NCBI GenBank assembly: GCA_043747875.1
Contig: JAYTOI010000045.1
Location: forward strand, 1 to 64,000
DNA: 64,000 nucleotides
Reading direction: 5' to 3'
From: CADEED01 sp043747875
Lineage (GTDB): Bacteria > Pseudomonadota > Gammaproteobacteria > Steroidobacterales > Steroidobacteraceae
The notes beneath the pieces were generated by a model that made no database searches, was not told the origin of the DNA, and was given only the letters and a program-made list of their open reading frames with translations. Numbering within the stretch: position 1 is the first letter of the stretch; every line of letters begins with the position of its first letter. Shown here one piece after another: positions 34,336-42,098 of the stretch. The position numbers and the translations under genes were made by a program.

Positions 34336-35892
34336 ATGTTTTCCCGATCCGTCGTTCGGTGGCGCGGGGCAGCCGCGCTGCTGCTCGCCGTCCTGCCGCT
34401 CATTGCCTCCGCCGCGGAGGATAAGACCTTTTCCGTTGCCGCGTTGCGCGCGGATCTCGAGCTGCTGCGAACGGCGCTCCACCAGGCGCATCCGGGCCTA
34501 ACCAGATACGCGAGCGAGCGCGAATTGCGGCGCGCGTTCGCGAACGCGGAGCAGGCCCTGGACTCTCCCGGGACGGAGATCGATCTCTTCCGGGCAATCG
34601 CACCCGTGCTTGCGACCATTCGCGACGACCACACCTTTGCGCTGCCTTCCGCTGCGTACTGGCGCGAGCGGTTCGGACCGATGAGCTTCTCGCAGAAGAA
34701 CGGCGCCGGCGATCTCGCGCTCTTTCCATTGTTCATCACGGTGCAAGGCGGACGGCTCTACGTCACGCACGACAACAGCGCCGAGCCGGCGATCGCGCGT
34801 GGCACCGAAATCCTCCGCATCGACGGCCGTCCGGTGCGTGACGTGCTGCGACGGCTCGAACGGGCTCTGCCCACGAGTGGATTCAGCCGTACCCGCCCCG
34901 CGCGCAGCCTCGAGCAGTTCGATCTTCATCAGGAGTACAACTTGTGGTGCGTGTACTACGCACTGATGATCGGCACGCCGGAGCGGTTCGTCCTGCAGGT
35001 TCGCGCCACACCGGATGCGCGCACGGCCACGGTCACCGCCCCGGCGCTGCGCGCGGCCGCTATCTGGGAAAATTTCCGCGCCCGCGCTTCCACGAGCGAC
35101 GCCTTGCTCGCGCGCGACCGCCCGATGCGGTTGACCTATCCGGCCGCCGACACGGCGCTGTTGTCACTTTCGAGCTTTCACACCTGGCGCTGGAGGCGTG
35201 ACAAGCTCGATTTTCGCAGGGACATCGCTGCCGTCTTCCGCGAGCTCGCGGATCGTGGCATGGCGAAACTCATCGTCGACCTGCGCGGCAATGAGGGCGG
35301 CGATGCGGGGATCGCGATCGAGGTGCTCGGCTTCCTCGCCCGCCGGCCATTTCAGGTCTACGACTACAAGGAAGTGATGAGCAATCATTTTCCCGCCCTG
35401 CGCGCGCACGTGCGCAACCCCGACGGCCTCGCGAATCTCGCAGACGAGTTGTTCGAGCCGGCCGCTGGTGGCCGCTTGCGTATCAAGACGGATTTGCCGG
35501 AAGAAACGTGGTCGCGACCGATGGATCCAGCCGCGCCGCAGTTCGCGGGCCAGCTGTGGATATTGGCTGATGGAGCGACGGGATCCGCGGCGGCGCAGCT
35601 CGCGACGCTGGTCCGCGTGAACCGTCCCGACGCCGTGTTCGTGGGCGAGGAATCTGGTGGCGACATGGAAGGTCCGATCTCCGGCTCGTACCTCGAACTG
35701 GTGCTGCAGAACACCGGGATCCGCGTGGACATTCCTATCCTCAAGAAGGTCATGCATCTGGGCGGCTATCGACACGGCCGCGGGCGCGGTGTGCCTGCGG
35801 ACCATCCGATCACGCCGAGCCAGGCGGATATCGCGCAGGGCCGGGATGCCGCGCTGGCTTTCACGCTGCGCGAAACCGCCGGCGCGCGCTGA
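34336..35892 (+). CDS. S41-family (tail-specific protease-like) peptidase
   Basis: 518 residues with a signal peptide (GAAALLLAVLPLIASAA). The N-terminal helical part (DLELLRTALHQAHPGL) and PDZ-like region (EILRIDGRPVRDVLR) precede the S41 core, where VDLRGNEGGD lies at 314-323, ADGATGSAAA places the catalytic Ser at 417, and GEESGGDMEG follows. This is the variant found in many secreted S41 hydrolases rather than the Prc/CtpA processing proteases. Likely periplasmic. The next gene follows after 9 bp in the same direction. Confidence 0.88.
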   Translation: MFSRSVVRWRGAAALLLAVLPLIASAAEDKTFSVAALRADLELLRTALHQAHPGLTRYASERELRRAFANAEQALDSPGTEIDLFRAIAPVLATIRDDHTFALPSAAYWRERFGPMSFSQKNGAGDLALFPLFITVQGGRLYVTHDNSAEPAIARGTEILRIDGRPVRDVLRRLERALPTSGFSRTRPARSLEQFDLHQEYNLWCVYYALMIGTPERFVLQVRATPDARTATVTAPALRAAAIWENFRARASTSDALLARDRPMRLTYPAADTALLSLSSFHTWRWRRDKLDFRRDIAAVFRELADRGMAKLIVDLRGNEGGDAGIAIEVLGFLARRPFQVYDYKEVMSNHFPALRAHVRNPDGLANLADELFEPAAGGRLRIKTDLPEETWSRPMDPAAPQFAGQLWILADGATGSAAAQLATLVRVNRPDAVFVGEESGGDMEGPISGSYLELVLQNTGIRVDIPILKKVMHLGGYRHGRGRGVPADHPITPSQADIAQGRDAALAFTLRETAGAR

Positions 35893-35901
35893 AGTCCCGA
35901 C

Positions 35902-36549
35902 ATGCACAGCGCACAAGACGTATTGCAATTCTGGTTTGGCGGCGACTCGCTTGCGGGCGATGCCCTTGCGGAGGCTGGCCTCGCCGCCCGACTGGCCGAA
36001 CGCACGACGTTCTGGTTCGGCGGCGACGGCGCGGAGGCCCAGGCCGGGCGCGATGCGCTGATCCGCGCGGAGCTCGAGCCGCTGCTGGAGCGCGCCGCCC
36101 GTGGCGAGCTCGCGTCGTGGATCAGCGGTCCGAAGCGGCGGCTGGCGCTGATCCTGCTGTTCGACCAGGTACCGCGCAATGCGTATCGCGGCACCGCCGC
36201 CGCGTTCGCGTTCGACCGCGAGGCGCTGACCGTCGCATTCGAGGGCCTGCAGCTCGCGGCCGACGCGGCGCTGACGCCGATCGAACGCGTGTTCTTCTAT
36301 CTACCGCTGGAGCACGCGGAGTCGATGGACGCGCAGGATGCGTCCGTGGCTGCGTACCAGCGGCTGGCCGCCGATGCGCCGGAAGCGCTGCGCAAGTTCT
36401 GCGCGTCGACGCTGAAATACGCGCGGGGGCATCGGGAGATCATCCGGAAGTTCAAGCGGTTTCCGCATCGGAACAAGGTGCTGGAGCGGCAGAACACGCC
36501 GGAGGAGACCGAATGGCTGGCGGCGGAGGGCGAGAGCTTCGGTCAGTAG
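35902..36549 (+). CDS. DUF924 family protein
   Basis: 215 residues, full family length. Opens with VLQFWFGG and shows the family blocks RLALILLFDQVPRNAYRG, PLEHAESMDAQ and FKRFPHRNKVLER. DUF924 proteins have a TPR-like helical fold and no assigned role. Nine bases after the S41 peptidase stop, so probably co-transcribed. Immediately followed by a perfect 39-bp inverted repeat. Confidence 0.92.
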   Translation: MHSAQDVLQFWFGGDSLAGDALAEAGLAARLAERTTFWFGGDGAEAQAGRDALIRAELEPLLERAARGELASWISGPKRRLALILLFDQVPRNAYRGTAAAFAFDREALTVAFEGLQLAADAALTPIERVFFYLPLEHAESMDAQDASVAAYQRLAADAPEALRKFCASTLKYARGHREIIRKFKRFPHRNKVLERQNTPEETEWLAAEGESFGQ

Positions 36550-36558
36550 TTGGTGCCG

Positions 36559-36668
36559 CGACTAGTGGTGCCGGGGAAGGAATCTCGGGAGATCTCGCTC
36601 GGCGTTCGCGAGCCCGCAACACGTGGACTCGAGATCTCCCGAGATTCCTTCCCCGGCACCACTAGTCG
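36559..36668. repeat. perfect 39-bp inverted repeat with 32-base spacer
   Basis: The arms 36559-36597 and 36630-36668 are exact reverse complements. The arm begins CGACTAGTGGTGCCGGGGAA and ends GGGAGATCTCG. The distal arm covers the stop codon of the convergent CDF transporter gene (36662-36664), and the proximal arm starts 10 bp after the DUF924 stop. The position fits a bidirectional terminator, but the length and perfection exceed what termination needs, so a small mobile or REP-like element is an alternative. No flanking direct repeat was recognised. Confidence 0.85.
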
Positions 36669-37570
36669 GCTACGTCGGGCTCCACGAAACACCACGCCAC
36701 TTCGGGAAACTTCGACTTGATGCGCCGCTCGAGCGCGTTCAGGCAGGCAACCGCCGCTTCGAGCGACATCCCCGCGCGCATGCGCACCTTCAGCGCGAGC
36801 ATCACATCGGGGCCCATCTGCATGGTGATCGCATTGAGCAGTTCGTAGATGTCCGGATCCGCGGCCACTTCCGCGCGCAGCGCCTCCTGCAGATCGTCCT
36901 CGGCCGAGCGCCCGACGATGAGCCCCTTGATCCGCACGGCCACGAAGATGGAAACGCACACCAGCACAATGCCGATGCAGATCGAGCCCGCCGCATCGAA
37001 CAGCCCGTTGCCCGTCACCATGGCGAGTGCCACGAATACGAACGCGAGCACCAGACCGATCAATGCCGCGACATCCTCGCCGAACACCACGACCAGCTCG
37101 GCATTGCGCGTATGGCGCAGCCAATAGCCAAGCGTCCGTTCCTTGCGCAGCTTTGCAATCTCGCGCAGGCAGCCCATCAAACTACCGAACTCGAGCGCCA
37201 CCGACACGGCGAGCACCACCAGCGCCACCCACGGCTTGTTGAGCACTTCGGGCTCGTGCAGCTTGTGCCAGCCTTCATATATTGAGAACAGCCCGCCCAT
37301 CGAGAACAGCAGCAGCGCGACGATGAAGCTCCAGAAGTACGACACCTTGCCATAGCCGAGCGGGTGCCTAGCATCGGGCGGTTTCTGCGACTGCTTGAGT
37401 CCGATGAACAGCAGCACCTGGTTGCCACAGTCCGCGAACGAGTGGATTGCCTCGGCCAGCATGCTGCCGGAGTGCGTATAGAACGACGCGCCGAGCTTCG
37501 CGAGCGCGATGCCGAGATTCGCGACGAACGCGTAGAGGATCGCCTTCGCCGATGAACCGTGATCCGACAT
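36662..37570 (-). CDS. cation diffusion facilitator (CDF) metal transporter
   Basis: 302 residues, about six transmembrane helices and a C-terminal cytoplasmic domain. The first metal site HSFAD (His43/Asp47) follows SGSMLAEAIHSF, a family hallmark; the second half-site reads GEDVAA. The RHPLGYGK loop after helix 2 is also typical. CDF proteins export Zn2+, Fe2+, Co2+ or Mn2+ in exchange for protons. The second site with Glu-Asp rather than His-x3-Asp suggests a metal other than zinc, as an inference. Its stop codon lies inside the 39-bp inverted repeat. Confidence 0.9.
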   Translation of the reverse strand: MSDHGSSAKAILYAFVANLGIALAKLGASFYTHSGSMLAEAIHSFADCGNQVLLFIGLKQSQKPPDARHPLGYGKVSYFWSFIVALLLFSMGGLFSIYEGWHKLHEPEVLNKPWVALVVLAVSVALEFGSLMGCLREIAKLRKERTLGYWLRHTRNAELVVVFGEDVAALIGLVLAFVFVALAMVTGNGLFDAAGSICIGIVLVCVSIFVAVRIKGLIVGRSAEDDLQEALRAEVAADPDIYELLNAITMQMGPDVMLALKVRMRAGMSLEAAVACLNALERRIKSKFPEVAWCFVEPDVAD

Positions 37571-37576
37571 CCGGCG

Positions 37577-39022
37577 TTACTTCGCCGGCGCGAAATCCGG
37601 ATCGGAGAGCTTCATCTCCGTTACCGGACCGTATTTCGCGGCCGCTTCGCGAATCTTTTCCGCATCGCCGATGAGCACCATGACCAGATCGTCGGGCCGC
37701 GGAAACGCATCCGCCGTCACCGCCGCGGTCTCCGGCAGGTCGACCTTGGCGAGCGCGGGCGCGTAGCCCTCGATGTAGTCCTTGCCGAGTCCGTAGAACT
37801 CGAGGTCGGAGAGGGTCGCCGCCCAATGCGCCGCGGTCTCGAGCTGCAGCGGAAATTGTCCGAGCACGTAGGCACGCGCGGACTCCAGCATCGCCGGCTC
37901 GAGCGCGCCGCGCTTGAGCTGCTCGAGCGTTTCGAGCGTGAGGTCGAGCGCCTGGCCCGTGTTCGCGGTCTGCGTGAACGAGCGGATCTGGAACTCGCCG
38001 GGCACGCTGCCGCGCGTGAAGCGCGACGAGGCGCCGTACGAGAGCCCGGTCTTGACGCGCAGCTCGGTGTTGAGGATGGACGTGAACCGTCCGCCGTACA
38101 GCGTGTTCATCAGGTCGAGCGCCGGCCGGCCCCTGTAGCGCCTATCTACACCGACGTTGCCCAGCCAGAAGTACGTCTGCACCGATCCTGGCGAGTCGAC
38201 CAGCAGCACGCGCCGGCCCGTGGCACGAGGCGCCGGCTGCAACACGGGTAACGCGCCCTTCGCCTTGGCCCACGCGCCGAACGCAGCGGTCAACGCCTGC
38301 TTCATCCACTTGGCATCCAGGTCGCCCGCGAACACCAGCGTGGCGCGGTCGGCACCGAAGTTCGCGGCGTGATAGGCCGCGACGTCGGACGGCGTGATGG
38401 CGGACAGCGAGCGTTCGCTGCCGCCCTGCGGACGTCCGTACGAATGCGCCCCGAACAACGCCGCGCGGCCGTAGATGCCGAGCAGCTGCGACGGATCCGA
38501 ATCCTTCGCCGACTTGATGAACTCGATCTCGCGGTTGCGATACGCGGCGAACTCCTGCGCGTCGAGATGCGGGCGCATCAACGCGTCGGCCAGCAGCTCG
38601 ATCATCAACGCGCGGTCGCGCGTCAGGAACTGCCCGCCGACGGAAATCGACTCCGCACCGGCGCCGGCGGCGAAGCTGCCGCCCACCCCTTCGACAGCGT
38701 CGGCGAATTCATAGGCGTTGCGTTGGCCCGCGCCGCGGTCGAGCAATCCCGCGACCAGCGACGCGACGCCGGGCTTGTCTTGCGGATCGGCCGACGCGCC
38801 ACCGCGCACGAAACCGCTGAATGCGATCAACGGCACTTCTTTCTTAGGCACGAGCACGATGACCAGGCCATTCGGCAGCACGAAGCGCTGATTGGCCGGC
38901 ACCTTCACGCCCGTGGGCGCGGCATCGGCGGGCGCAGCGGCGCAAACGACGGCGCCGGGAGCCAGCGCGCAGCCCGCGGCGAGCAGCACCAGCGCGCGCA
39001 ATCCGTGACCGACGCGGTTCAT
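37577..39022 (-). CDS. M16-family peptidase homologue lacking the zinc motif
   Basis: 481 residues with a signal peptide (ALVLLAAGCALAPGAVVCAA). The M16 fold is evident (NQRFVLPNGLVIVLVP, VEGVGGSFAAGAGAES, FAGDLDAKW), but the usual HxxEH is replaced by a GVASLVAGLLDRG segment, so it cannot bind zinc in the normal way. In M16 pairs such a subunit supports substrate binding for the active partner. Its ATG overlaps the stop of the upstream active M16 gene as ATGA, arguing for a heterodimer made in equal amounts. Periplasmic or envelope location. Confidence 0.9.
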   Translation of the reverse strand: MNRVGHGLRALVLLAAGCALAPGAVVCAAAPADAAPTGVKVPANQRFVLPNGLVIVLVPKKEVPLIAFSGFVRGGASADPQDKPGVASLVAGLLDRGAGQRNAYEFADAVEGVGGSFAAGAGAESISVGGQFLTRDRALMIELLADALMRPHLDAQEFAAYRNREIEFIKSAKDSDPSQLLGIYGRAALFGAHSYGRPQGGSERSLSAITPSDVAAYHAANFGADRATLVFAGDLDAKWMKQALTAAFGAWAKAKGALPVLQPAPRATGRRVLLVDSPGSVQTYFWLGNVGVDRRYRGRPALDLMNTLYGGRFTSILNTELRVKTGLSYGASSRFTRGSVPGEFQIRSFTQTANTGQALDLTLETLEQLKRGALEPAMLESARAYVLGQFPLQLETAAHWAATLSDLEFYGLGKDYIEGYAPALAKVDLPETAAVTADAFPRPDDLVMVLIGDAEKIREAAAKYGPVTEMKLSDPDFAPAK

Positions 39023-40479
39023 GGCTTCTTCTCCGTCGGCGGCGTCTCGGTGGCCTTGCTACTGCCACTGGAAGGCGATTCGGTGGCGGGCGCAGCCGCA
39101 GCTGCCGCCGCGGGCGGCGACGCCAGCACCCCCACGGTGCGATGGTTGTTCTGGAACACCAGCGCGGCCGCTTTCTGGATGTCCTCGCGCGTCACTTTCT
39201 CGTAGGTCGCGGGCGCGTCGAACATCTTTTTGTAGTCGCCCTCGAACACCTCGAATTGACCTAACAAACTGGCCTTGCCATCGATGGTCGCGATCTGCTT
39301 CCAGAACGCCGAGGCGTACAGGTTCTTGGCGCGGGCGAGCTCGGCGTCGCTGACGCCTTTGGCCACCACTTCGGCCAGCGCGCCGTCGAGCACTTCTTCC
39401 ACCGCGCCTGCGTCCACGCCCTCGGGCAGAGTGAGATGCAGCCACGTGAGACCCGGGTCGAAGCCCTCCGCGAAGTATCCGCCGACATCGATGGCTATCT
39501 TCTTCTCCTCGACCAGCAGGCGATGCAGGCGCGCCGCGTTGCCCTCGGTCAGGATCGTCATGAGTAGATTGATGGCCGGTCCCTGCGCGTCGTTCGCGGG
39601 CGGCGATTTATAGGCGTAGTACAGCAGCGGCGTCTGCGCATCGCGCTCCACGGTGACACGCTTCTCGCCCATCTGTTCCGGCTCGGTGGTGCGCACCGGC
39701 GGCGGCGCTTCCTGCCTCGGAATCGGCTCCAGGTATTTCTTCGCCAGCGCGAAGACTTCCTCGGCGCTCACGTCGCCGACCAGCACGAGCGTGCAGTTGT
39801 TGGGCGCGTAGTTCGTCTTGAAGAACTTCTGCAGGTCTTTGAGCTTCCAGCTCTGGATGTCGGCCGGCCAGCCGACGGTGGGGATCGAATACGGATGCGC
39901 TACGAATGCAGTCGCCTGCATCTGCTCGGCGAGGAAGCCTTCGTTGCTGTCCTCGACGCGCAGCCGGCGCTCGGAGTACACGACGCCGCGCTCGCTCTCG
40001 ATGACCTTCGGATCGAACGAAAGATTCGCGAGACGGTCGCTCTCGAGGTCGAACACGAGATCGAGCGCGGTGCTCGGGATCCAGTCCTGATAGACGGTGA
40101 CGTTGTCGTTCGTGAAGGCGTTGTTGGATCCACCCTGCGCTTCCATGAGGCGGTCGAATTCACTCGGCGCGCGTTTGCTCGTGCCGTTGAACATCATGTG
40201 TTCGAAGAAGTGCGCCAGACCGGTGATGCCCGGTACTTCGTTGCGGCTGCCGACGCGCACCCAGTTGTAGAGCGCGATGTTCGGGATGTCGCGGTCGGTC
40301 CAGACGATGACCTTCATGCCGTTCGCGAGCGTCGTCTCGCGCACCTGCTCGACTCCGGGCACGCGCGTGGCGGGCGCCGGCTTCGCGGGTTTGGGCGCCG
40401 CGACTGCGCATGTGGCCCAGAACATGATCAACCAGGGAAGAAACGCGCTCAGCGCGCGCGGGACAGCGGTTCTCGACAT
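39019..40479 (-). CDS. M16-family zinc peptidase, active subunit
   Basis: 486 residues with a signal peptide (LPWLIMFWATCAVAA). The inverted zinc motif HFFEH is at residues 90-94, with Glu170 (YSERR) 76 residues after His94 as third ligand, the standard M16 spacing. The C-terminal M16 half ends in an Ala/Ser/Pro-rich tail. Probably processes peptides in the periplasm together with the inactive partner encoded immediately downstream. Confidence 0.92.
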   Translation of the reverse strand: MSRTAVPRALSAFLPWLIMFWATCAVAAPKPAKPAPATRVPGVEQVRETTLANGMKVIVWTDRDIPNIALYNWVRVGSRNEVPGITGLAHFFEHMMFNGTSKRAPSEFDRLMEAQGGSNNAFTNDNVTVYQDWIPSTALDLVFDLESDRLANLSFDPKVIESERGVVYSERRLRVEDSNEGFLAEQMQATAFVAHPYSIPTVGWPADIQSWKLKDLQKFFKTNYAPNNCTLVLVGDVSAEEVFALAKKYLEPIPRQEAPPPVRTTEPEQMGEKRVTVERDAQTPLLYYAYKSPPANDAQGPAINLLMTILTEGNAARLHRLLVEEKKIAIDVGGYFAEGFDPGLTWLHLTLPEGVDAGAVEEVLDGALAEVVAKGVSDAELARAKNLYASAFWKQIATIDGKASLLGQFEVFEGDYKKMFDAPATYEKVTREDIQKAAALVFQNNHRTVGVLASPPAAAAAAAPATESPSSGSSKATETPPTEKKP

Positions 40480-40515
40480 GCGGCACCTCGAAATGAAGTG
40501 CGCACTTTACACGCA

Positions 40516-40555
40516 GAAAAGAAAGCGCCGCACACGGGGAAGTGTGTGCGGCGCT
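40516..40555 (-). terminator. intrinsic terminator, minus strand
   Basis: AGCGCCGCACAC (40524-40535) pairs perfectly with GTGTGCGGCGCT (40544-40555) around an 8-base loop. On the minus strand the stem is followed by TTCTTTTC. It would stop transcription coming from the small candidate gene or the SPOR-lipoprotein gene before the M16 operon. Confidence 0.75.
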
Positions 40556-40610
40556 AAGAAGCGAACACCGGGGAAAGTTGTTCGCAGTCCTGTTGAGACG
40601 CCTCCGAGGC

Positions 40611-40802
40611 CTATCTCGAAACCTTGGCGTGGATCGCCGCGAGCTGGGCTCGCGCCAGTCGCACATCGAGCGGGGCGAACATCACGCCGCCACGCCGCCG
40701 CTTGACCATCATTCCCACCACCGCCGTCCGCATGCTCGCGACGCCCTGCGCGTAGGGAAGAACCAGAGTCACTGTTGATCTCGCTGTCACGAGCAAAGAC
40801 AT
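40611..40802 (-). CDS. possible small basic protein
   Basis: 63 residues from ATG 40802: MSLLVTARSTVTLVLPYAQG, then a basic stretch (MVKRRRGGVMFAPLDVR) and LARAQLAAIHAKVSR. The stop lies 56 bp before a good terminator in the same direction, which is the main support. No clear ribosome-binding site and no family recognised. It may be non-coding, with the terminator serving the upstream SPOR gene instead. Confidence 0.35.
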   Translation of the reverse strand: MSLLVTARSTVTLVLPYAQGVASMRTAVVGMMVKRRRGGVMFAPLDVRLARAQLAAIHAKVSR

Positions 40803-40946
40803 AGCAACTGGCGTGCCAGCGCGACGCATCCCATGAAATCAAATACTTGTCACTCCGACCGCGTGGCGAGGCTGGCGCGAGATGACGCTGCGGGTCAGTA
40901 AGTGACGCGACTCGAACGTGTCAGGTTCGAATCTGCCGAGCTTCTG

Positions 40947-41621
40947 TTAAAGCTGCGGCAGCACCACGACGCAGGGCTTGTTCGACGATTTGAGACCGCC
41001 GCATACGGCACGCGCCTGCGCCTCGTCGCGCACCTCGGCCTGCAGGCGATAGATGGCCTTGCCGCCCGCATCGCCGACCACGACACGCGGGGCGAGACCG
41101 TCCAGCGTGCCGCTGGCCTGAGCCTGCAATTTCTTCCATTCGTCGTTGGCGCGCTCCGGCGACGAAAACGCTCCGAGCTGCACTCCGAAACCTCCGGTTG
41201 CCACCGCGGGCGGCTCCGGTATCTCGGCACCCGCGCCGGGGGCGGCGGCTGCTGAGTTATCCGGTGAACCCGCCGCGGATGGCCTCGACGAGGCGGAGGC
41301 GGCGGTGGACGAAAAATTATCGATGCGGATCTGCGCCTCGCGCGCCCACTTGCCGGCGGGATGCAGCGCGAGGAATTGCCGGTAGGCCTCGAGCGAGTCC
41401 GTCTCTGCGGCGCTGCGCCAGGCCTTTTCTTCCGCGAGTTGCGCGAGCCGCTCGCGCGCGGTCGCGATGAGTGCGCTGTCCGGATGCGCGTCGATGAATT
41501 GCTCGTACGACTCGGAAGAATCCGCGGCCTGCGCCGAGCGCCAGGCGCTTTTCTCACGACTACAGCCAACCAGCGACAGCGATGAGACTGCGAACACGAT
41601 CACGAGTGCGCGAACGGACAT
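40947..41621 (-). CDS. SPOR-domain lipoprotein
   Basis: 224 residues. The leader (ALVIVFAVSSLSLVGC) ends in a good lipobox. Two tandem repeats of about 40 residues follow (SYEQFIDAHPDSALIATARERL and AYRQFLALHPAGKWAREAQIRI), resembling TPR-like helical hairpins. After a Ser/Ala/Pro-rich linker, the C-terminal SPOR domain (FGVQLGAFSSPERANDEW) is of the type that binds denuded septal peptidoglycan. Suggests a role in division or cell-wall turnover. Divergent from a bactofilin gene, 59 bp apart. Confidence 0.85.
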   Translation of the reverse strand: MSVRALVIVFAVSSLSLVGCSREKSAWRSAQAADSSESYEQFIDAHPDSALIATARERLAQLAEEKAWRSAAETDSLEAYRQFLALHPAGKWAREAQIRIDNFSSTAASASSRPSAAGSPDNSAAAAPGAGAEIPEPPAVATGGFGVQLGAFSSPERANDEWKKLQAQASGTLDGLAPRVVVGDAGGKAIYRLQAEVRDEAQARAVCGGLKSSNKPCVVVLPQL

Positions 41622-41680
41622 GGTTATGATCCGGTGGAACGAACGGTTTATTGTAGTTGTGTTTCCGACTGGAGCGCCGC

Positions 41681-42079
41681 ATGTCCGACGAGCCCAAACG
41701 CAGACTGGTGGATCGACTGGGCATGTCGCCCACCGTCATCGCCGAGAGCACGACCATCGTTGGGGACATCGAGACGCACGGACCGCTGATGGTGTCCGGT
41801 CACATCCGGGGCAATGGCCGCGTCGGCGGCACGCTCTCCGTCAGCAAGGCGGCGCATTGGGAAGGTGACATCAGCGCGCGTTCCGCGGTGCTGGCCGGCA
41901 AGGTCACCGGCAAGATCGTCATCGAAGACAAGCTCGAGATCTCCTCGAGCGCGGTGATCCACGGCGAGATCGTGGCGAAAGTGCTGGCCATCGCAAACGG
42001 TGCGCGCATCGAGGGCGAGGTCACCGTGACCAGCGGCAAGCCCATCATGAAATTCGAAGAGAAGCGCGCCTCCGGTTGA
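41681..42079 (+). CDS. bactofilin
   Basis: 132 residues from ATG 41681 with GGAG 8 nt upstream. The chain is the right-handed beta-helix of bactofilins: regular short repeats such as TTIVGDIETHGPLMVSGHI, GGTLSVSKAAHWEGDI and HGEIVAKVLAIANGARIEGEV, with no other domain. Bactofilins polymerise without nucleotide at the inner membrane and position cell-wall or polar machinery. The divergent SPOR lipoprotein fits a cell-wall setting. Confidence 0.92.
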   Translation: MSDEPKRRLVDRLGMSPTVIAESTTIVGDIETHGPLMVSGHIRGNGRVGGTLSVSKAAHWEGDISARSAVLAGKVTGKIVIEDKLEISSSAVIHGEIVAKVLAIANGARIEGEVTVTSGKPIMKFEEKRASG

Positions 42080-42098
42080 ATGTCCGGGCGACGACCCC

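Larger units (their letters stand above)
40480..40946. other. 467-bp stretch with one small candidate gene and a terminator
   Basis: Between the M16 start (40479, minus) and the SPOR-lipoprotein stop (40947, minus). It holds a minus-strand terminator-like hairpin (40516-40555) and a possible small basic protein gene (40611-40802). A sequence resembling a tRNA T-arm near 40925 does not fold as a tRNA. Confidence 0.6.

Noticed and set aside
40915..40950. Sequence resembling a tRNA T-arm (GGTTCGAATC)
   Set aside because: The flanking five bases do not pair as a T-stem and no acceptor, D or anticodon arms are present.
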